From: SZAS-79 sp965279075
GTDB taxonomy: Bacteria > Pseudomonadota > Gammaproteobacteria > Burkholderiales > SG8-39
Assembly: GCA_965279075.1 (NCBI GenBank)
Contig: CBDIHI010000006.1
Span: 186,001-250,000 of the forward strand
Direction: 5' to 3'
DNA length: 64,000 nucleotides
This document shows, piece after piece, positions 26,677 through 35,108 of the stretch. Made by a program: the position numbers and the translations under genes. How positions within the stretch are numbered: position 1 is the stretch's first letter; the number at the start of each line of letters is the position of its first letter. The notes under the pieces are model-generated. The model was not told the DNA's origin. It did no database searches and saw only the letters and a program-made list of their open reading frames with translations.

Positions 26677-26959
26677 TTTCTGTCTCCTTGGTCAGGTGGC
26701 GTGCCGGGAGCGGGATGAAGCGCGCGGGTGGCACGGCAGGTTGCGAAGCAGAACTTGTTTCGCAAACCGATTGTTTGGCAGCCCCTTCCCTCTGTCAACT
26801 TAGTCATACCATGTATCAAATAATGAAACACCGATGCAAATTCGGCATAGCCCGTCGGCCCCCTGGGAAAGCACCGGGCTCGCCTGTCGGTTTCGCTGCC
26901 GAAGCCCGGCGGATTGGCTACCCTTACGGCTCTTTCGCAACCAGCCCCAAGGGTTCCCC
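26677..26959. promoter_or_regulatory. divergent control region with IclR-type inverted repeat
   Basis: This gap lies between the IclR gene and the plus-strand SDR. TTGCGAA at 26741-26747 and TTCGCAA at 26759-26765 form a perfect 7-bp inverted repeat with an 11-base spacer, a plausible IclR operator. A short AT-rich patch around 26798-26830 is the likely promoter zone. No confident -35/-10 pairs could be fixed. Confidence 0.4.
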
Positions 26960-27736
26960 ATGCCGTCCCCCACGCCTTCCCTGTTCGACCTCACCGGCCA
27001 GGTGGCCATCGTCACCGGCTCCACGCGCGGCATCGGCAAGTCCATCGCCGAGGAGCTGGGGCGCGCCGGCGCGAAGGTCATGATCTCGAGCCGCAAGGCC
27101 GACGCCTGCGAAGCCACCCGCGCCGAGCTCGCCGGCATGGGGCTCACTGTGCTGGCCCAGCCGTGCAACGTGGGCAGGAAGGAAGAGGTGACCGCGCTGG
27201 TCGAGGCGACCGACAAGGCCTGGGGCCGCGTCGACATCATGGTCTGCAATGCGGCGATCAACCCCTACTACGGGCCGCTCGGCGGCCTGCCGGACGAGAC
27301 CTTCGACAAGGTGATGAGCTCCAACGTGAAGTCCAACCTGTGGCTGGCCAACCTCGTCGCCCCCGGCATGGCCGCGCGCGGTGGCGGCAGCATCATCATG
27401 GTCGGCTCGATCGCCGGCCTGAAGGCCAACACCATCATCGGCGCCTACGGCATCTCGAAGGCCGCCGACCACATGCTGGTCAAGAACCTCGCCGCCGAGT
27501 GGGGCCCGAAGAACGTGCGCGTGAACGCGATCGCGCCGGGGCTGGTGAAGACCGACTTCGCCAAGGCGCTGTGGGAGGACGACAAGCTCAGGGCGGCGCG
27601 GGAGGCGGCCACGCCGTTGCGGCGCATCGGCGAGCCGCGGGACATCGGCGGCATCGCCGTGTTCCTCGCGTCGCAGGCGGCTGCCTTCATGACCGGGCAG
27701 TGCATCGTCGCCGACGGCGGCGTGACGATCGTCTGA
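26960..27736 (+). CDS. short-chain dehydrogenase/reductase (SDR)
   Basis: A 258-residue classical SDR: VAIVTGSTRGIGKSIAEELG (nucleotide-binding TGxxxGIG), VCNAAINPYYG (NAG-like), MVGSIAGLKANTIIGAYGIS with Tyr-x3-Lys in YGISK, and VNAIAPGLVKTDF. It probably acts as a 3-hydroxyacyl or alcohol dehydrogenase in the degradation block. ATG at 26960 is chosen for the conserved SDR N-terminus. It is followed 9 bp later by the acryloyl-CoA reductase-like gene. Confidence 0.92.
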   Translation: MPSPTPSLFDLTGQVAIVTGSTRGIGKSIAEELGRAGAKVMISSRKADACEATRAELAGMGLTVLAQPCNVGRKEEVTALVEATDKAWGRVDIMVCNAAINPYYGPLGGLPDETFDKVMSSNVKSNLWLANLVAPGMAARGGGSIIMVGSIAGLKANTIIGAYGISKAADHMLVKNLAAEWGPKNVRVNAIAPGLVKTDFAKALWEDDKLRAAREAATPLRRIGEPRDIGGIAVFLASQAAAFMTGQCIVADGGVTIV

Positions 27737-27745
27737 GGGGGACAC

Positions 27746-28735
27746 ATGGCAAACATCAAGGCATACCGCGTCTTCGAAGGCGGCAAGTTCGGCTCCGGCC
27801 GGTTCGCGGACCTGGACGCCGGCGCGCTCGACGACGGCAACGTCGTGATCCGCTCGCTCTTCGCCAGCGTCAACTACAAGGACGCGCTGACCGCGCTGGG
27901 CCGCGCGAAGATCGTCACGCGCTTCCCCTGCACGGCCGGCATCGACGTCTGCGGCGAAGTCACCGAGTCGGCCGATCCGCGCTTCAAGCCCGGCGACCGC
28001 GTGGTCGCGCACGGATTCAGCATCGGCGCGAACCACGACGGCGGCTACCAGGACGTGAACCGCTTCCCGGCCGACTGGCTCGTGAAGGTTCCCGAAGCGC
28101 TCACAGCGTTTGAAACGGCGGCGATCGGTGTCGCGGGCTATACCGCGGCGCTGTCGGTCGACCTGATGGAACTGAACGGCCTTGCGCCCGGCAAGGGGAA
28201 GGTGCTCGTCAACGGTGCGACGGGCGGCGCGGCCTCGGTGGCCATCGACCTGCTCGCCGGGCGCGGTTACGAAGTGGTTGCCTTGTCCGGCAAGCCGGAG
28301 GCGGCGGACTACCTGAAGTCGCTCGGCGCGGCGGAAGTCATCGACCGGAAAACCTACGAATTCGGCACCCGGCCCCTCGAGAAACCCATGTGGCAGGGGG
28401 CCGTGGATTCGGTCGGCGGCGAGCAACTGGCGTGGCTCGCGCGCAGTATGCAGAACGACGGGGTGATCGCGGCTTTCGGCAATGCCGGCGGCATCGATTT
28501 CAAGGGCAGCGTGCTGCCTTTCATCCTCCGCGGCGTGCGCCTGGTCGGGGTCAACGCCAACAGCCCGATGCCGCTGCGAAACCGGATCTGGCAGCGGCTC
28601 GCCACGGACCTGAAGCCGAGGCACCTGCACAGGATCGCCCGGCCGATCCGGTTCGACGCCTTGCCGCAGGCTTTCAACGACCTGATGGACGCAAAAGCGG
28701 TCGGCAGGATGGTGGTGGACTTCTCGCTCGGCTAA
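27746..28735 (+). CDS. MDR-family oxidoreductase (YhdH/AcuI acryloyl-CoA reductase type)
   Basis: A 329-residue zinc-independent medium-chain reductase. ASVNYKDALTALGRAKIVTR, PCTAGIDVCGEV and VVAHGFSIGANHDGGYQD match the YhdH/AcuI subfamily, and VLVNGATGGAASVAIDLLAG is the NADPH-binding glycine loop. Characterised relatives reduce acryloyl-CoA to propionyl-CoA. It has the ribosome site GAGGGGGACAC. Its place beside acyl-CoA dehydrogenases fits detoxification or reduction of a 2-enoyl-CoA. Confidence 0.9.
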   Translation: MANIKAYRVFEGGKFGSGRFADLDAGALDDGNVVIRSLFASVNYKDALTALGRAKIVTRFPCTAGIDVCGEVTESADPRFKPGDRVVAHGFSIGANHDGGYQDVNRFPADWLVKVPEALTAFETAAIGVAGYTAALSVDLMELNGLAPGKGKVLVNGATGGAASVAIDLLAGRGYEVVALSGKPEAADYLKSLGAAEVIDRKTYEFGTRPLEKPMWQGAVDSVGGEQLAWLARSMQNDGVIAAFGNAGGIDFKGSVLPFILRGVRLVGVNANSPMPLRNRIWQRLATDLKPRHLHRIARPIRFDALPQAFNDLMDAKAVGRMVVDFSLG

Positions 28736-28801
28736 ACTAGATATCCGGTAGCTCCGTCCAACAGGCAGCGCCGACCGCACAGCGTTCTTCCTGGAGACAC
28801 C

Positions 28802-29986
28802 ATGGACCTCAACTACTCGACCGAAGAGCTCGCGTTCCGCGATGAAGTGCGCGGCTGGCTCGCCAAGAACCTTCCCGCCGACCTGTCCGACAAGGTCGCC
28901 GACCACGAGCACCTTTCCAAGGACGACCTCGTGCGCTGGCACAAGATCCTCGCCAAGCAGGGCTGGATAGCGCCTTCGTGGCCCAAGGATTACGGCGGCA
29001 ACGACTGGAACGTCGTGCAGCGCTACATCTTCGAGGAAGAATGCGGTTACGCCGGCACGCCGCCGCTGGTGCCGTTCGGCCTGTCGATGTGCGCGCCGGT
29101 GCTGCACAAGTTCGGCACCGAGGCGCAGAAGAAGCGCTTCCTGCCGCGCATCTACAACGCGGACGACTTCTGGTGCCAGGGCTACTCGGAGCCGGGTTCG
29201 GGTTCGGACCTCGCCTCGCTGAAGACGAAAGCCGACCGGCAGGGCGACCACTACGTCGTCAACGGCCAGAAGATCTGGACCACGCTCGGCCACTACGCCG
29301 ACTGGATCTTCTGCCTCGTGCGCACGGACTCGCAGGCCTCCAAGCGCCAGGAAGGCATCTCGTTCCTCCTGATCGACATGAAGACGCCCGGCGTCACCGT
29401 GCGGCCGCTGATCCTGATGGACGGCGGGCACGAGGTGAACGAGGTGTTCTTCGAGGACGTGAAGGTCCCCGTCGAGAACCTGGTGTACGAGGAGAACAAG
29501 GGCTGGACGGTCGCCAAGTACCTGCTGGGCCACGAGCGCATGAACACCGGCCGCATCGGCGTGTCCAAGCGCGAGCTCGGCCGGCTGAAGGACTTCGCCG
29601 CGAAGCAGATGAAGGACGGCCGCTCGCTGATGGACGACGTGCGTTTCCGCGACAAGCTCTCGAAGGTCGAGATCGAGCTGATGGCGCTCGAGATCACCAA
29701 CCTGCGGTTCCTCGACCAGATGCGCCGCAGCGGCCAGCCGCCCGGTGCCGACGTGTCGATGCTGAAGATCAAGGGCACCGAGATCCAGCAGTCGCTCACC
29801 GAGCTCGCGATGCAGGCGGTGGGCCCGATGGCGCAGCCTTTCAAGCCGGTGGACTACGCGGACGGGTTCGACGCGTTCGCCGCGTCGCTGGCGCCGCGCT
29901 ACGCGAACACCCGCAAGACCACCATCTACGCCGGTTCGAACGAAATCCAGCGCAACATCATCTCCAAGATGTCGCTGGGCCTGTAA
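28802..29986 (+). CDS. acyl-CoA dehydrogenase (heteromeric type, subunit 1)
   Basis: A 394-residue acyl-CoA dehydrogenase. QGYSEPGSGSDLASLKTKAD is the signature region and QKIWTTLGHYADWIFCLVRT the flavin-contact strand; the C-terminal TIYAGSNEIQRNIISKMSLG keeps the usual FAD/ADP-contact end. It is paired 10 bp upstream of a second, divergent dehydrogenase, as in the ChsE and PimC/PimD heteromeric enzymes acting on bulky or dicarboxylic acyl-CoAs. The ribosome site is GGAGACACC. Confidence 0.92.
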   Translation: MDLNYSTEELAFRDEVRGWLAKNLPADLSDKVADHEHLSKDDLVRWHKILAKQGWIAPSWPKDYGGNDWNVVQRYIFEEECGYAGTPPLVPFGLSMCAPVLHKFGTEAQKKRFLPRIYNADDFWCQGYSEPGSGSDLASLKTKADRQGDHYVVNGQKIWTTLGHYADWIFCLVRTDSQASKRQEGISFLLIDMKTPGVTVRPLILMDGGHEVNEVFFEDVKVPVENLVYEENKGWTVAKYLLGHERMNTGRIGVSKRELGRLKDFAAKQMKDGRSLMDDVRFRDKLSKVEIELMALEITNLRFLDQMRRSGQPPGADVSMLKIKGTEIQQSLTELAMQAVGPMAQPFKPVDYADGFDAFAASLAPRYANTRKTTIYAGSNEIQRNIISKMSLGL

Positions 29987-29996
29987 GGAGACGACC

Positions 29997-31127
29997 ATGA
30001 ATTTCGATTACAACGAAGAACAGCAACTCCTCGCCGACTCTGTCAAGCGCTTCATCGGCAAGGATTACGATTTCGAGTCCAGGAAGAAGATCGTCGGCTC
30101 GGCCAGCGGCTACAGCGACGATGTGTGGGCGACTTTCGCCGAGATGGGCCTGCTCGGCCTGCCGCTGCCCGCCGACTACGACGGTTTCGGCGGCGGGGCC
30201 CTGGACATGATGGGCATCATGGAATCGATCGGCGAGGGCCTGGTGGTCGAGCCCTTCCTCGCCACGGTCATGGGCGCGCAGTTCGTCGCCCGCGGCGGCA
30301 CGGAGGCGACGAAGAAAGCCATCCTCCCGGGCGTCGTAGAAGGAAAGGTGAAGCTCGCCTTTGCGCAGACCGAGAAGGGCGCGCGCTACAACCTCGCGTA
30401 CGTCGCGGCCAAGGCGAAGAAGTCCGGTGCCGGCTACGTGATCGACGGGGAGAAATGCGTCGTCGTCCACGGCCCCTGTGCGGACCACATCGTCGTCTCG
30501 GCGCGCACCTCTGGCGCGGACACCGACGCCAAGGGCATCAGCCTGTTCCTGGTCGACGCCAGGGCGGCCGGCCTCACGATGAAGAGCTACCGCACGGTCG
30601 ACGAGCTGCGCGCCTGCGATATCACGCTCAAGGGCGTGTCGGTCCCGGCGGATGCGCTGATAGGCAAGGAAGGCGAGGGCCTCGCGCTGGTCGAGGCGGT
30701 CGTCGACTACGGCACGGCGCTGGTCTGCGCGGAGGCCGTCGGCGCGATCAAGTCGGCCAACGACGCGACGCTCGAGTACATCAAGACCCGCAAGCAGTTC
30801 GGCGTGCCCATCGGCGCGTTCCAGGCGCTGCAGCACCGCATGGTCGACATGGTGATCAGCTACGAACAGGCGAAGTCGATGGCCTGCCTCGCCTGCGACA
30901 AGGCCGATTCCGAGAAGGACGCTTCCGAACGTAAGCGCCTCGTTTCGGCCGCCAAGGTGCGGATCTCGGAAGCCTGCCGGCACGTCAGCCAGGAGTCCAT
31001 CCAGCTGCACGGCGGCATGGGCATGACCGAGGAAATGAAGGTCAGCCACACCTTCCGGCGGCTGACGATGATCGCCCAGCAGTTCGGCGACCTCGACCAC
31101 CACCTCGAACGGTTCGCGGGTGCCTGA
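29997..31127 (+). CDS. acyl-CoA dehydrogenase (heteromeric type, subunit 2)
   Basis: A 376-residue acyl-CoA dehydrogenase of the PimD-like branch. LPADYDGFGGGALDMMGIME and LAFAQTEKGARYN mark the N-terminal and middle domains; IQLHGGMGMTEEMKVSHTFR is the helix near the active site. It lacks the YGGTNEI-type C-terminal motif found in its neighbour, which fits a partner subunit that shares flavin sites across a heterotetramer. The ribosome site is AAGGAGACGACC. Confidence 0.9.
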   Translation: MNFDYNEEQQLLADSVKRFIGKDYDFESRKKIVGSASGYSDDVWATFAEMGLLGLPLPADYDGFGGGALDMMGIMESIGEGLVVEPFLATVMGAQFVARGGTEATKKAILPGVVEGKVKLAFAQTEKGARYNLAYVAAKAKKSGAGYVIDGEKCVVVHGPCADHIVVSARTSGADTDAKGISLFLVDARAAGLTMKSYRTVDELRACDITLKGVSVPADALIGKEGEGLALVEAVVDYGTALVCAEAVGAIKSANDATLEYIKTRKQFGVPIGAFQALQHRMVDMVISYEQAKSMACLACDKADSEKDASERKRLVSAAKVRISEACRHVSQESIQLHGGMGMTEEMKVSHTFRRLTMIAQQFGDLDHHLERFAGA

Positions 31128-31140
31128 AGCGGGGACGCCG

Positions 31141-31545
31141 GTGCGCCTGCTCCGCCGTTTGCTGCCCGCCTGCGCCGCGCTGGCGCTGGCCGGCTGCAGC
31201 TCGGCACTGAGCGGGCTGCAGCCGGACCAGGAGCTGTACAAGTTCAACGCCAAGCTTTCCGACGTGGACTTCGGCATGAACAAGACCCGCGTGCAGTACT
31301 TCATGGGCGTGCCGAAGGACAGGGTGTACCAGGGCAACCAGGAGGCGTGGCTGTGGTGCCAGACCTCCACCCGGCCTGACCTGCCCGATTCCTACATGGT
31401 GGTGTACTTCCACGCGGCGCGCGTCGCCGGCATCCACACCTACGGCAACCGCGCCGAGGGCACCTGCGAGACCTTCTTCCGGCCGGTCGAGTGGCTGGCC
31501 GACCCGGAGAAATCGCTTGCCGAGAAGAAGCGCCGGCGCGACTAG
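31141..31545 (+). CDS. small outer-membrane-type lipoprotein, SmpA/BamE-like
   Basis: A 134-residue predicted lipoprotein. From the GTG at 31141 the N-terminus is a signal peptide with lipobox LAGC at residues 16-19; GTG at 31120 inside the preceding gene is an alternative start. The mature part (FGMNKTRVQYFMGVPKDRVY) resembles the SmpA/BamE-type G-M-x(3)-V-x(3)-G-x-P repeat. Function is not recognised. It is odd in a fatty-acid operon and may simply be co-transcribed with the dehydrogenases. It is followed by a hairpin and an IS30 element. Confidence 0.7.
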   Translation: MRLLRRLLPACAALALAGCSSALSGLQPDQELYKFNAKLSDVDFGMNKTRVQYFMGVPKDRVYQGNQEAWLWCQTSTRPDLPDSYMVVYFHAARVAGIHTYGNRAEGTCETFFRPVEWLADPEKSLAEKKRRRD

Positions 31546-31580
31546 CCGCGGCCCGATTTCGAGAGAATTTTTCCAAGAGT

Positions 31581-31595
31581 CCGCTCCTGGAGCGG
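31581..31595 (+). terminator. weak hairpin, possible terminator
   Basis: CCGCTCCTGGAGCGG is a compact GC-rich palindrome just after the lipoprotein gene, followed by GTTTCC. The T-tract is poor, so termination may be weak. IS30-family elements often target such palindromes, and one lies immediately downstream. Confidence 0.35.
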
Positions 31596-31614
31596 GTTTC
31601 CAGCTGATTTGCGC

Positions 31615-31635
31615 ATTCAAGTTCGAAGCGCGACA
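31615..31635 (+). repeat. IS30 left terminal inverted repeat
   Basis: This 21-bp sequence (core TTCAAGTTCGAAG) matches the reverse complement of 32668-32688 with one mismatch. The transposase stop codon lies inside it (31617-31619). Confidence 0.85.
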
Positions 31636-32591
31636 GGTGGATTTGCTTGCAAGAGTACCTCAGCCGGGGTTTTGAATCCCAGGCACTTTCGGGGTCGGTT
31701 GTTGAGCTTGTCCTGGATGCCCTTAACCTGTGCCCTGGTCAGATGGATTCCGCTGGTGCCTTTCGGGATGTACTGGCGCACCAGTCCGATGGTGTTCTCG
31801 CAGGTTCCTCTCTGCCCCGGACGGCCGGGATCGGCGAAGTAGGCTTTGCATTTGAGGCCGTCTTCGATCGTCTTGTAGAGCGAGAATTCCGACCCGTTGT
31901 CGAAGGTGATCGAGCGTTTGGGCAGATCGCGTAACGCGGCGATGGTCGTGCGCGCAACCTTCTGCGACAGGCTCAGGCCACCGAACGGTGTGAGCAGGCA
32001 CATATAGCGGCTGCGCCGTTCTACCAGGCACAGCTTGCGGTGAGGACTGCCTTGGCGACCCATGAAGGTGTCGCCTTCCCAATCCCCGCAAATCAGGCGC
32101 TGCTTAACGTGATCGGGACGGCTGCGGATGCTCGGCCGGTCCGCGGGGATGCTGCCCGTGTTGCGCTTGCCCCACGGGCGCGTACGCCGGCCGTAGCGCA
32201 GGTGCTCGTGGAGCTGCCCACCGAGCGCCCGGTCCCGGCGTACGTGCGCGTACAGCGTCGGGATGCTGATCGGGGGCTGATCGAAACGTCTCAGGTATCC
32301 CTGCACCTGCTCCGGGGACCAGTCCAGACGGATCAGTCCGCGCACACAGCGCAGTAGCGCCCCGGACTTCGTCGGATGGTTTGCTGCCGAGCGGCGAGCT
32401 CGCCGCTCGGCAGCAAACTGTGCTTCTTCGGCCAGGTATCCACGCTTGCCATGAGAACCCCTATCAATCTCCCGGCTGATCGTCGCGTGATGCCGGCCCA
32501 GCTTGCGACCGATCTGCCGGGCACTCAGCTTCGCTTGTAACCCCAGCGCAATCTGGTAGCGTTCCGTTGGGGTGAGGTGTGCATAACGCAT
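31617..32591 (-). CDS. IS30-family transposase
   Basis: A 324-residue DDE transposase. The N-terminal helix-turn-helix is in LTPTERYQIALGLQAKLSAR and QIGRKLGRHHATISREIDRG; the catalytic core has GDWEGDTFMG (first Asp), ITFDNGSEFS (second Asp) and PGQRGTCENTIGLVRQYIPK (Glu), then LNNRPRKCLGFKTPAEVL. All key residues are present, so it looks intact. The start MRYAHLTP at 32591 is the usual IS30 N-terminus; a 16-residue extension is open. A 40-bp perfect palindrome lies within the coding sequence (32379-32418). Confidence 0.95.
   Translation of the reverse strand: MRYAHLTPTERYQIALGLQAKLSARQIGRKLGRHHATISREIDRGSHGKRGYLAEEAQFAAERRARRSAANHPTKSGALLRCVRGLIRLDWSPEQVQGYLRRFDQPPISIPTLYAHVRRDRALGGQLHEHLRYGRRTRPWGKRNTGSIPADRPSIRSRPDHVKQRLICGDWEGDTFMGRQGSPHRKLCLVERRSRYMCLLTPFGGLSLSQKVARTTIAALRDLPKRSITFDNGSEFSLYKTIEDGLKCKAYFADPGRPGQRGTCENTIGLVRQYIPKGTSGIHLTRAQVKGIQDKLNNRPRKCLGFKTPAEVLLQANPPVALRT
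32379..32418. repeat. 40-bp perfect palindrome inside the transposase gene
   Basis: Bases 32379-32398 (GTTTGCTGCCGAGCGGCGAG) are followed without a spacer by their exact reverse complement at 32399-32418. It encodes part of the linker after the helix-turn-helix region (FAAERRARRSAAN). A perfect palindrome of this length is unusual in coding DNA. Confidence 0.9.
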
Positions 32592-32667
32592 TGAGTGCTC
32601 CTTCCTAGACTCGTCATCGAGAAAGGTACACCCGTGCACATCCTCACCTCTCTCTGCTCAATCAGGA

Positions 32668-32688
32668 TGTCGCACTTCGAACTTGAAT
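32668..32688 (-). repeat. IS30 right terminal inverted repeat
   Basis: This 21-bp sequence is the reverse complement of the left repeat at 31615-31635 with one mismatch. It lies upstream of the transposase start and may carry part of its promoter. Confidence 0.85.
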
Positions 32689-32723
32689 TTGCAGATTTTG
32701 TACTGATACGAGTACACCGCCCT

Positions 32724-33878
32724 ATGATCCCGCGCACCTTGTTCCTCCCTGAGCACGAGACCTTCCGCGACAGCGTGCGCCGTTTCATGGACACCGAGGT
32801 GAAGCCCCACGACGAGCGCTGGCAGGAGCAGGGCTACGCCGACCGCGAGGTCTGGAAGAAGGCCGGCGACAACGGGTTCCTGTGCGCCAGCATGCCGGAG
32901 GCCTACGGCGGGTCGGGGGCCGACAAGCTCTACAGCATCATCCTGATCGAAGAGCAGGCACGGGCGAACAACTCGACGCTCGGCTTCGGGCTGCACTCGG
33001 AGATCGTAGCGCCGTACCTCAACCGCTACGGCAGCGAAGTCCTCAAGCAGAAGTACCTGCCGAAGATGGCGGCGGGCGACATGATCGGCGCGATCGCGAT
33101 GAGTGAGCCGGGCGCCGGCTCCGACCTGCAGTCCGTCAAGACCACCGCGATCAGGAAGGGCGGCACCTACGTCCTGAACGGCTCGAAGACCTTCATCACC
33201 AACGGCTGGAACGCAGACCTCGTCATCGTGGTCGCCAAGACCGACCCGACCAAGGGCGCCAAGGGCACCAGCCTCGTGGTCGTGGACACGACGATGAAAG
33301 GGTTCACCAAGGGAAAGCGCCTGAAGAAGATGGGCCTCAAGGGCCAGGACACCGCTGAGTTGTTCTTCGACAACGTCGAGGTCCCGGCCCAGAACCTGCT
33401 CGGCGAGGAGGGCAACGGCTTCATCTACCTGATGCAGGAGCTGCCCTGGGAGCGCATGCAGATCGCGATCGGCGCGATCGCCAAGACCGAGGCCGCGATC
33501 GAGTGGACCAAGGACTACGTGCGCGAACGCAAGGCCTTCGGCAGGACCGTGGCCGGTTTCCAGAACACGCGCTTCAAGCTCGCCGAGTGCGCGACCGAGG
33601 CGCAGGTCGCCCGCGTCTTCGTCGACAAGTGCGTCGAGCTGCTGCTCGCCGGCACGCTGGATGCCGCCACCGCCGCGATGGCCAAGTACTGGGTCAGCGA
33701 CCTCGAGTGCAAGGTCATCGACGAGTGCCTGCAACTGCACGGCGGCTACGGGTTCATGTGGGAGTTCCCGATCTCGCGCGCCTACGTGGACGCGCGGGTG
33801 CAGCGCATCTACGGCGGCACGAACGAGATCATGAAGGAAGTCATCTCCAGGTCGATCGGCCTGGGCGAGATCAAGTAA
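32724..33878 (+). CDS. acyl-CoA dehydrogenase
   Basis: A 384-residue acyl-CoA dehydrogenase similar to long-chain or isovaleryl types. IAMSEPGAGSDLQSVKTTAI and LNGSKTFITNGWNADLVIVV are the flavin-contact signatures, and LQLHGGYGFMWEFPISRAYV with IYGGTNEIMKEVISRSIGL ends the protein. ATG at 32724 gives the family N-terminus; a longer frame runs into the IS element. No good ribosome site is seen, perhaps because the insertion changed the 5' region. Thiolase and FadB follow in the same direction. Confidence 0.93.
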   Translation: MIPRTLFLPEHETFRDSVRRFMDTEVKPHDERWQEQGYADREVWKKAGDNGFLCASMPEAYGGSGADKLYSIILIEEQARANNSTLGFGLHSEIVAPYLNRYGSEVLKQKYLPKMAAGDMIGAIAMSEPGAGSDLQSVKTTAIRKGGTYVLNGSKTFITNGWNADLVIVVAKTDPTKGAKGTSLVVVDTTMKGFTKGKRLKKMGLKGQDTAELFFDNVEVPAQNLLGEEGNGFIYLMQELPWERMQIAIGAIAKTEAAIEWTKDYVRERKAFGRTVAGFQNTRFKLAECATEAQVARVFVDKCVELLLAGTLDAATAAMAKYWVSDLECKVIDECLQLHGGYGFMWEFPISRAYVDARVQRIYGGTNEIMKEVISRSIGLGEIK

Positions 33879-33902
33879 GCGCATCCATCCAAGGAGACGG
33901 CC

Positions 33903-35108
33903 ATGGCTGAGGCATTCATCTATTCGGCGCTGCGCACCCCGCGCGGCAAGGGCAAGAAGGACGGCTCGCTGCACGAGGTGAAACCGATCTCGCTGTTAAC
34001 CGGGATCCTGAAGGAACTGCAGTCGCGCCACGACCTCGACACCTCGCAGGTGGACGACGTGGTCATGGGCTGCGTCACGCCGGTGGGCGAACAGGGCTCC
34101 TGCATCGCGAAGACCGCGGCGTTGGCCGCCGGCTGGGATTTCCATGCCTCCGGTGTGCAACTCAACCGCTTTTGCGCCTCGGGGCTTGAGGCGGTCAACA
34201 TGGCCGCGCAGAAGGTGCGCTCCGACTGGGAGGACCTCGTCGTCGCCGGCGGCGTGGAGTCGATGTCGCGCGTGCCGCTCGGCACCGATCGCGGCGCCTG
34301 GGCCTGCGACCCCGAGACGGCGCTCGACACCGCCTTCATCCCGCAGGGCATCAGCGCCGACCTGATCGCGACGCTGGAGGAGTTTTCGCGCGAGGACATC
34401 GACCGCTTCGCGCTCGGCTCGCAGCAAAAGGCGGCCAAGGCGCGCGAGGCGGGATTGTTCCGCGATTCGGTGGTGCCGGTCATGGACGGCATCGGCGACG
34501 TGATCCTCGGGGAGGACGAGTTCATCAAGCCCCACACGACGATGGAAGGCCTCGCCTCGCTCAAGGTCTCGTTCGACGCGATGGGCGGCATGGGCTACGA
34601 CGCGGTGGCCCTGCGCCGCTACCCGCAGGTGGAGCGCATCAAGCACGTGCACACGGCCGGCAACAGCTCAGGGATCGTCGACGGCGCGGCCGCCGTGCTG
34701 ATCGGCTCGGAAGCCAAGGGCAGGCAGCTCGGCCTCACGCCGCGAGCGCGCGTGGTCGCCACGGCGCTGTCGGGCGCGGACCCGACGATCATGCTCACCG
34801 GACCGATGCCCGCGGCACGCAAAGCACTCCTCAAGGCCGGTCTCACCATCGACCAGATCGACCTGTTCGAGATCAACGAGGCGTTCGCGGTGGTGCCGAT
34901 GAAATTCATGAAGGAGATGGGCGTGCCCGCCGAGAAGGTCAACGTGAACGGCGGCTCGATCGCGATGGGCCACCCGCTCGGCGCCACCGGCGCGATGATC
35001 ATCGGCACGCTGATCGACGAGCTCGAGCGCAGGAACCTGCGCTACGGCCTCGCCACGCTGTGCGTGGGCGGCGGCATGGGCATCGCCACCATCATCGAAA
35101 GGGTCTGA
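33903..35108 (+). CDS. acetyl-CoA acyltransferase (thiolase)
   Basis: A 401-residue thiolase that cleaves 3-ketoacyl-CoA with CoA. NRFCASGLEAVNMAAQ holds the nucleophilic Cys (about residue 90), INEAFAVVPMKFMKEM and NVNGGSIAMGHPLGATGAM hold the His, and LCVGGGMGIATIIE the second Cys. It pairs with the FadB-type enzyme, whose start overlaps this stop (TGATG), forming a complete beta-oxidation unit. The ribosome site is AAGGAGACGGCC. Confidence 0.95.
   Translation: MAEAFIYSALRTPRGKGKKDGSLHEVKPISLLTGILKELQSRHDLDTSQVDDVVMGCVTPVGEQGSCIAKTAALAAGWDFHASGVQLNRFCASGLEAVNMAAQKVRSDWEDLVVAGGVESMSRVPLGTDRGAWACDPETALDTAFIPQGISADLIATLEEFSREDIDRFALGSQQKAAKAREAGLFRDSVVPVMDGIGDVILGEDEFIKPHTTMEGLASLKVSFDAMGGMGYDAVALRRYPQVERIKHVHTAGNSSGIVDGAAAVLIGSEAKGRQLGLTPRARVVATALSGADPTIMLTGPMPAARKALLKAGLTIDQIDLFEINEAFAVVPMKFMKEMGVPAEKVNVNGGSIAMGHPLGATGAMIIGTLIDELERRNLRYGLATLCVGGGMGIATIIERV

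Larger units (their letters stand above)
31607..32696 (-). mobile_element. IS30-family insertion sequence
   Basis: An element of about 1.09 kb with one transposase gene. Inner terminal repeats are 21 bp (31615-31635 and 32668-32688) with a single mismatch; similarity extends outward with gaps to about 31607 and 32696. I could not find a convincing target duplication, so the exact ends are approximate. It lies between the lipoprotein gene and the next acyl-CoA dehydrogenase, leaving only about 28 bp before that gene's start. Confidence 0.88.

Noticed and set aside
26924..29998. An open frame of over 1000 codons on the minus strand
   Set aside because: It lies antisense to three well-conserved plus-strand genes (SDR, MDR, acyl-CoA dehydrogenase), and its product is a low-complexity mix of Arg, His, Val and Asp without motifs. 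This is the usual shadow of GC-rich third positions.
31600..32705. Target-site duplication for the IS30 element
   Set aside because: Several possible end points were tried and none gave matching 2-3 bp flanks, so no duplication is claimed.
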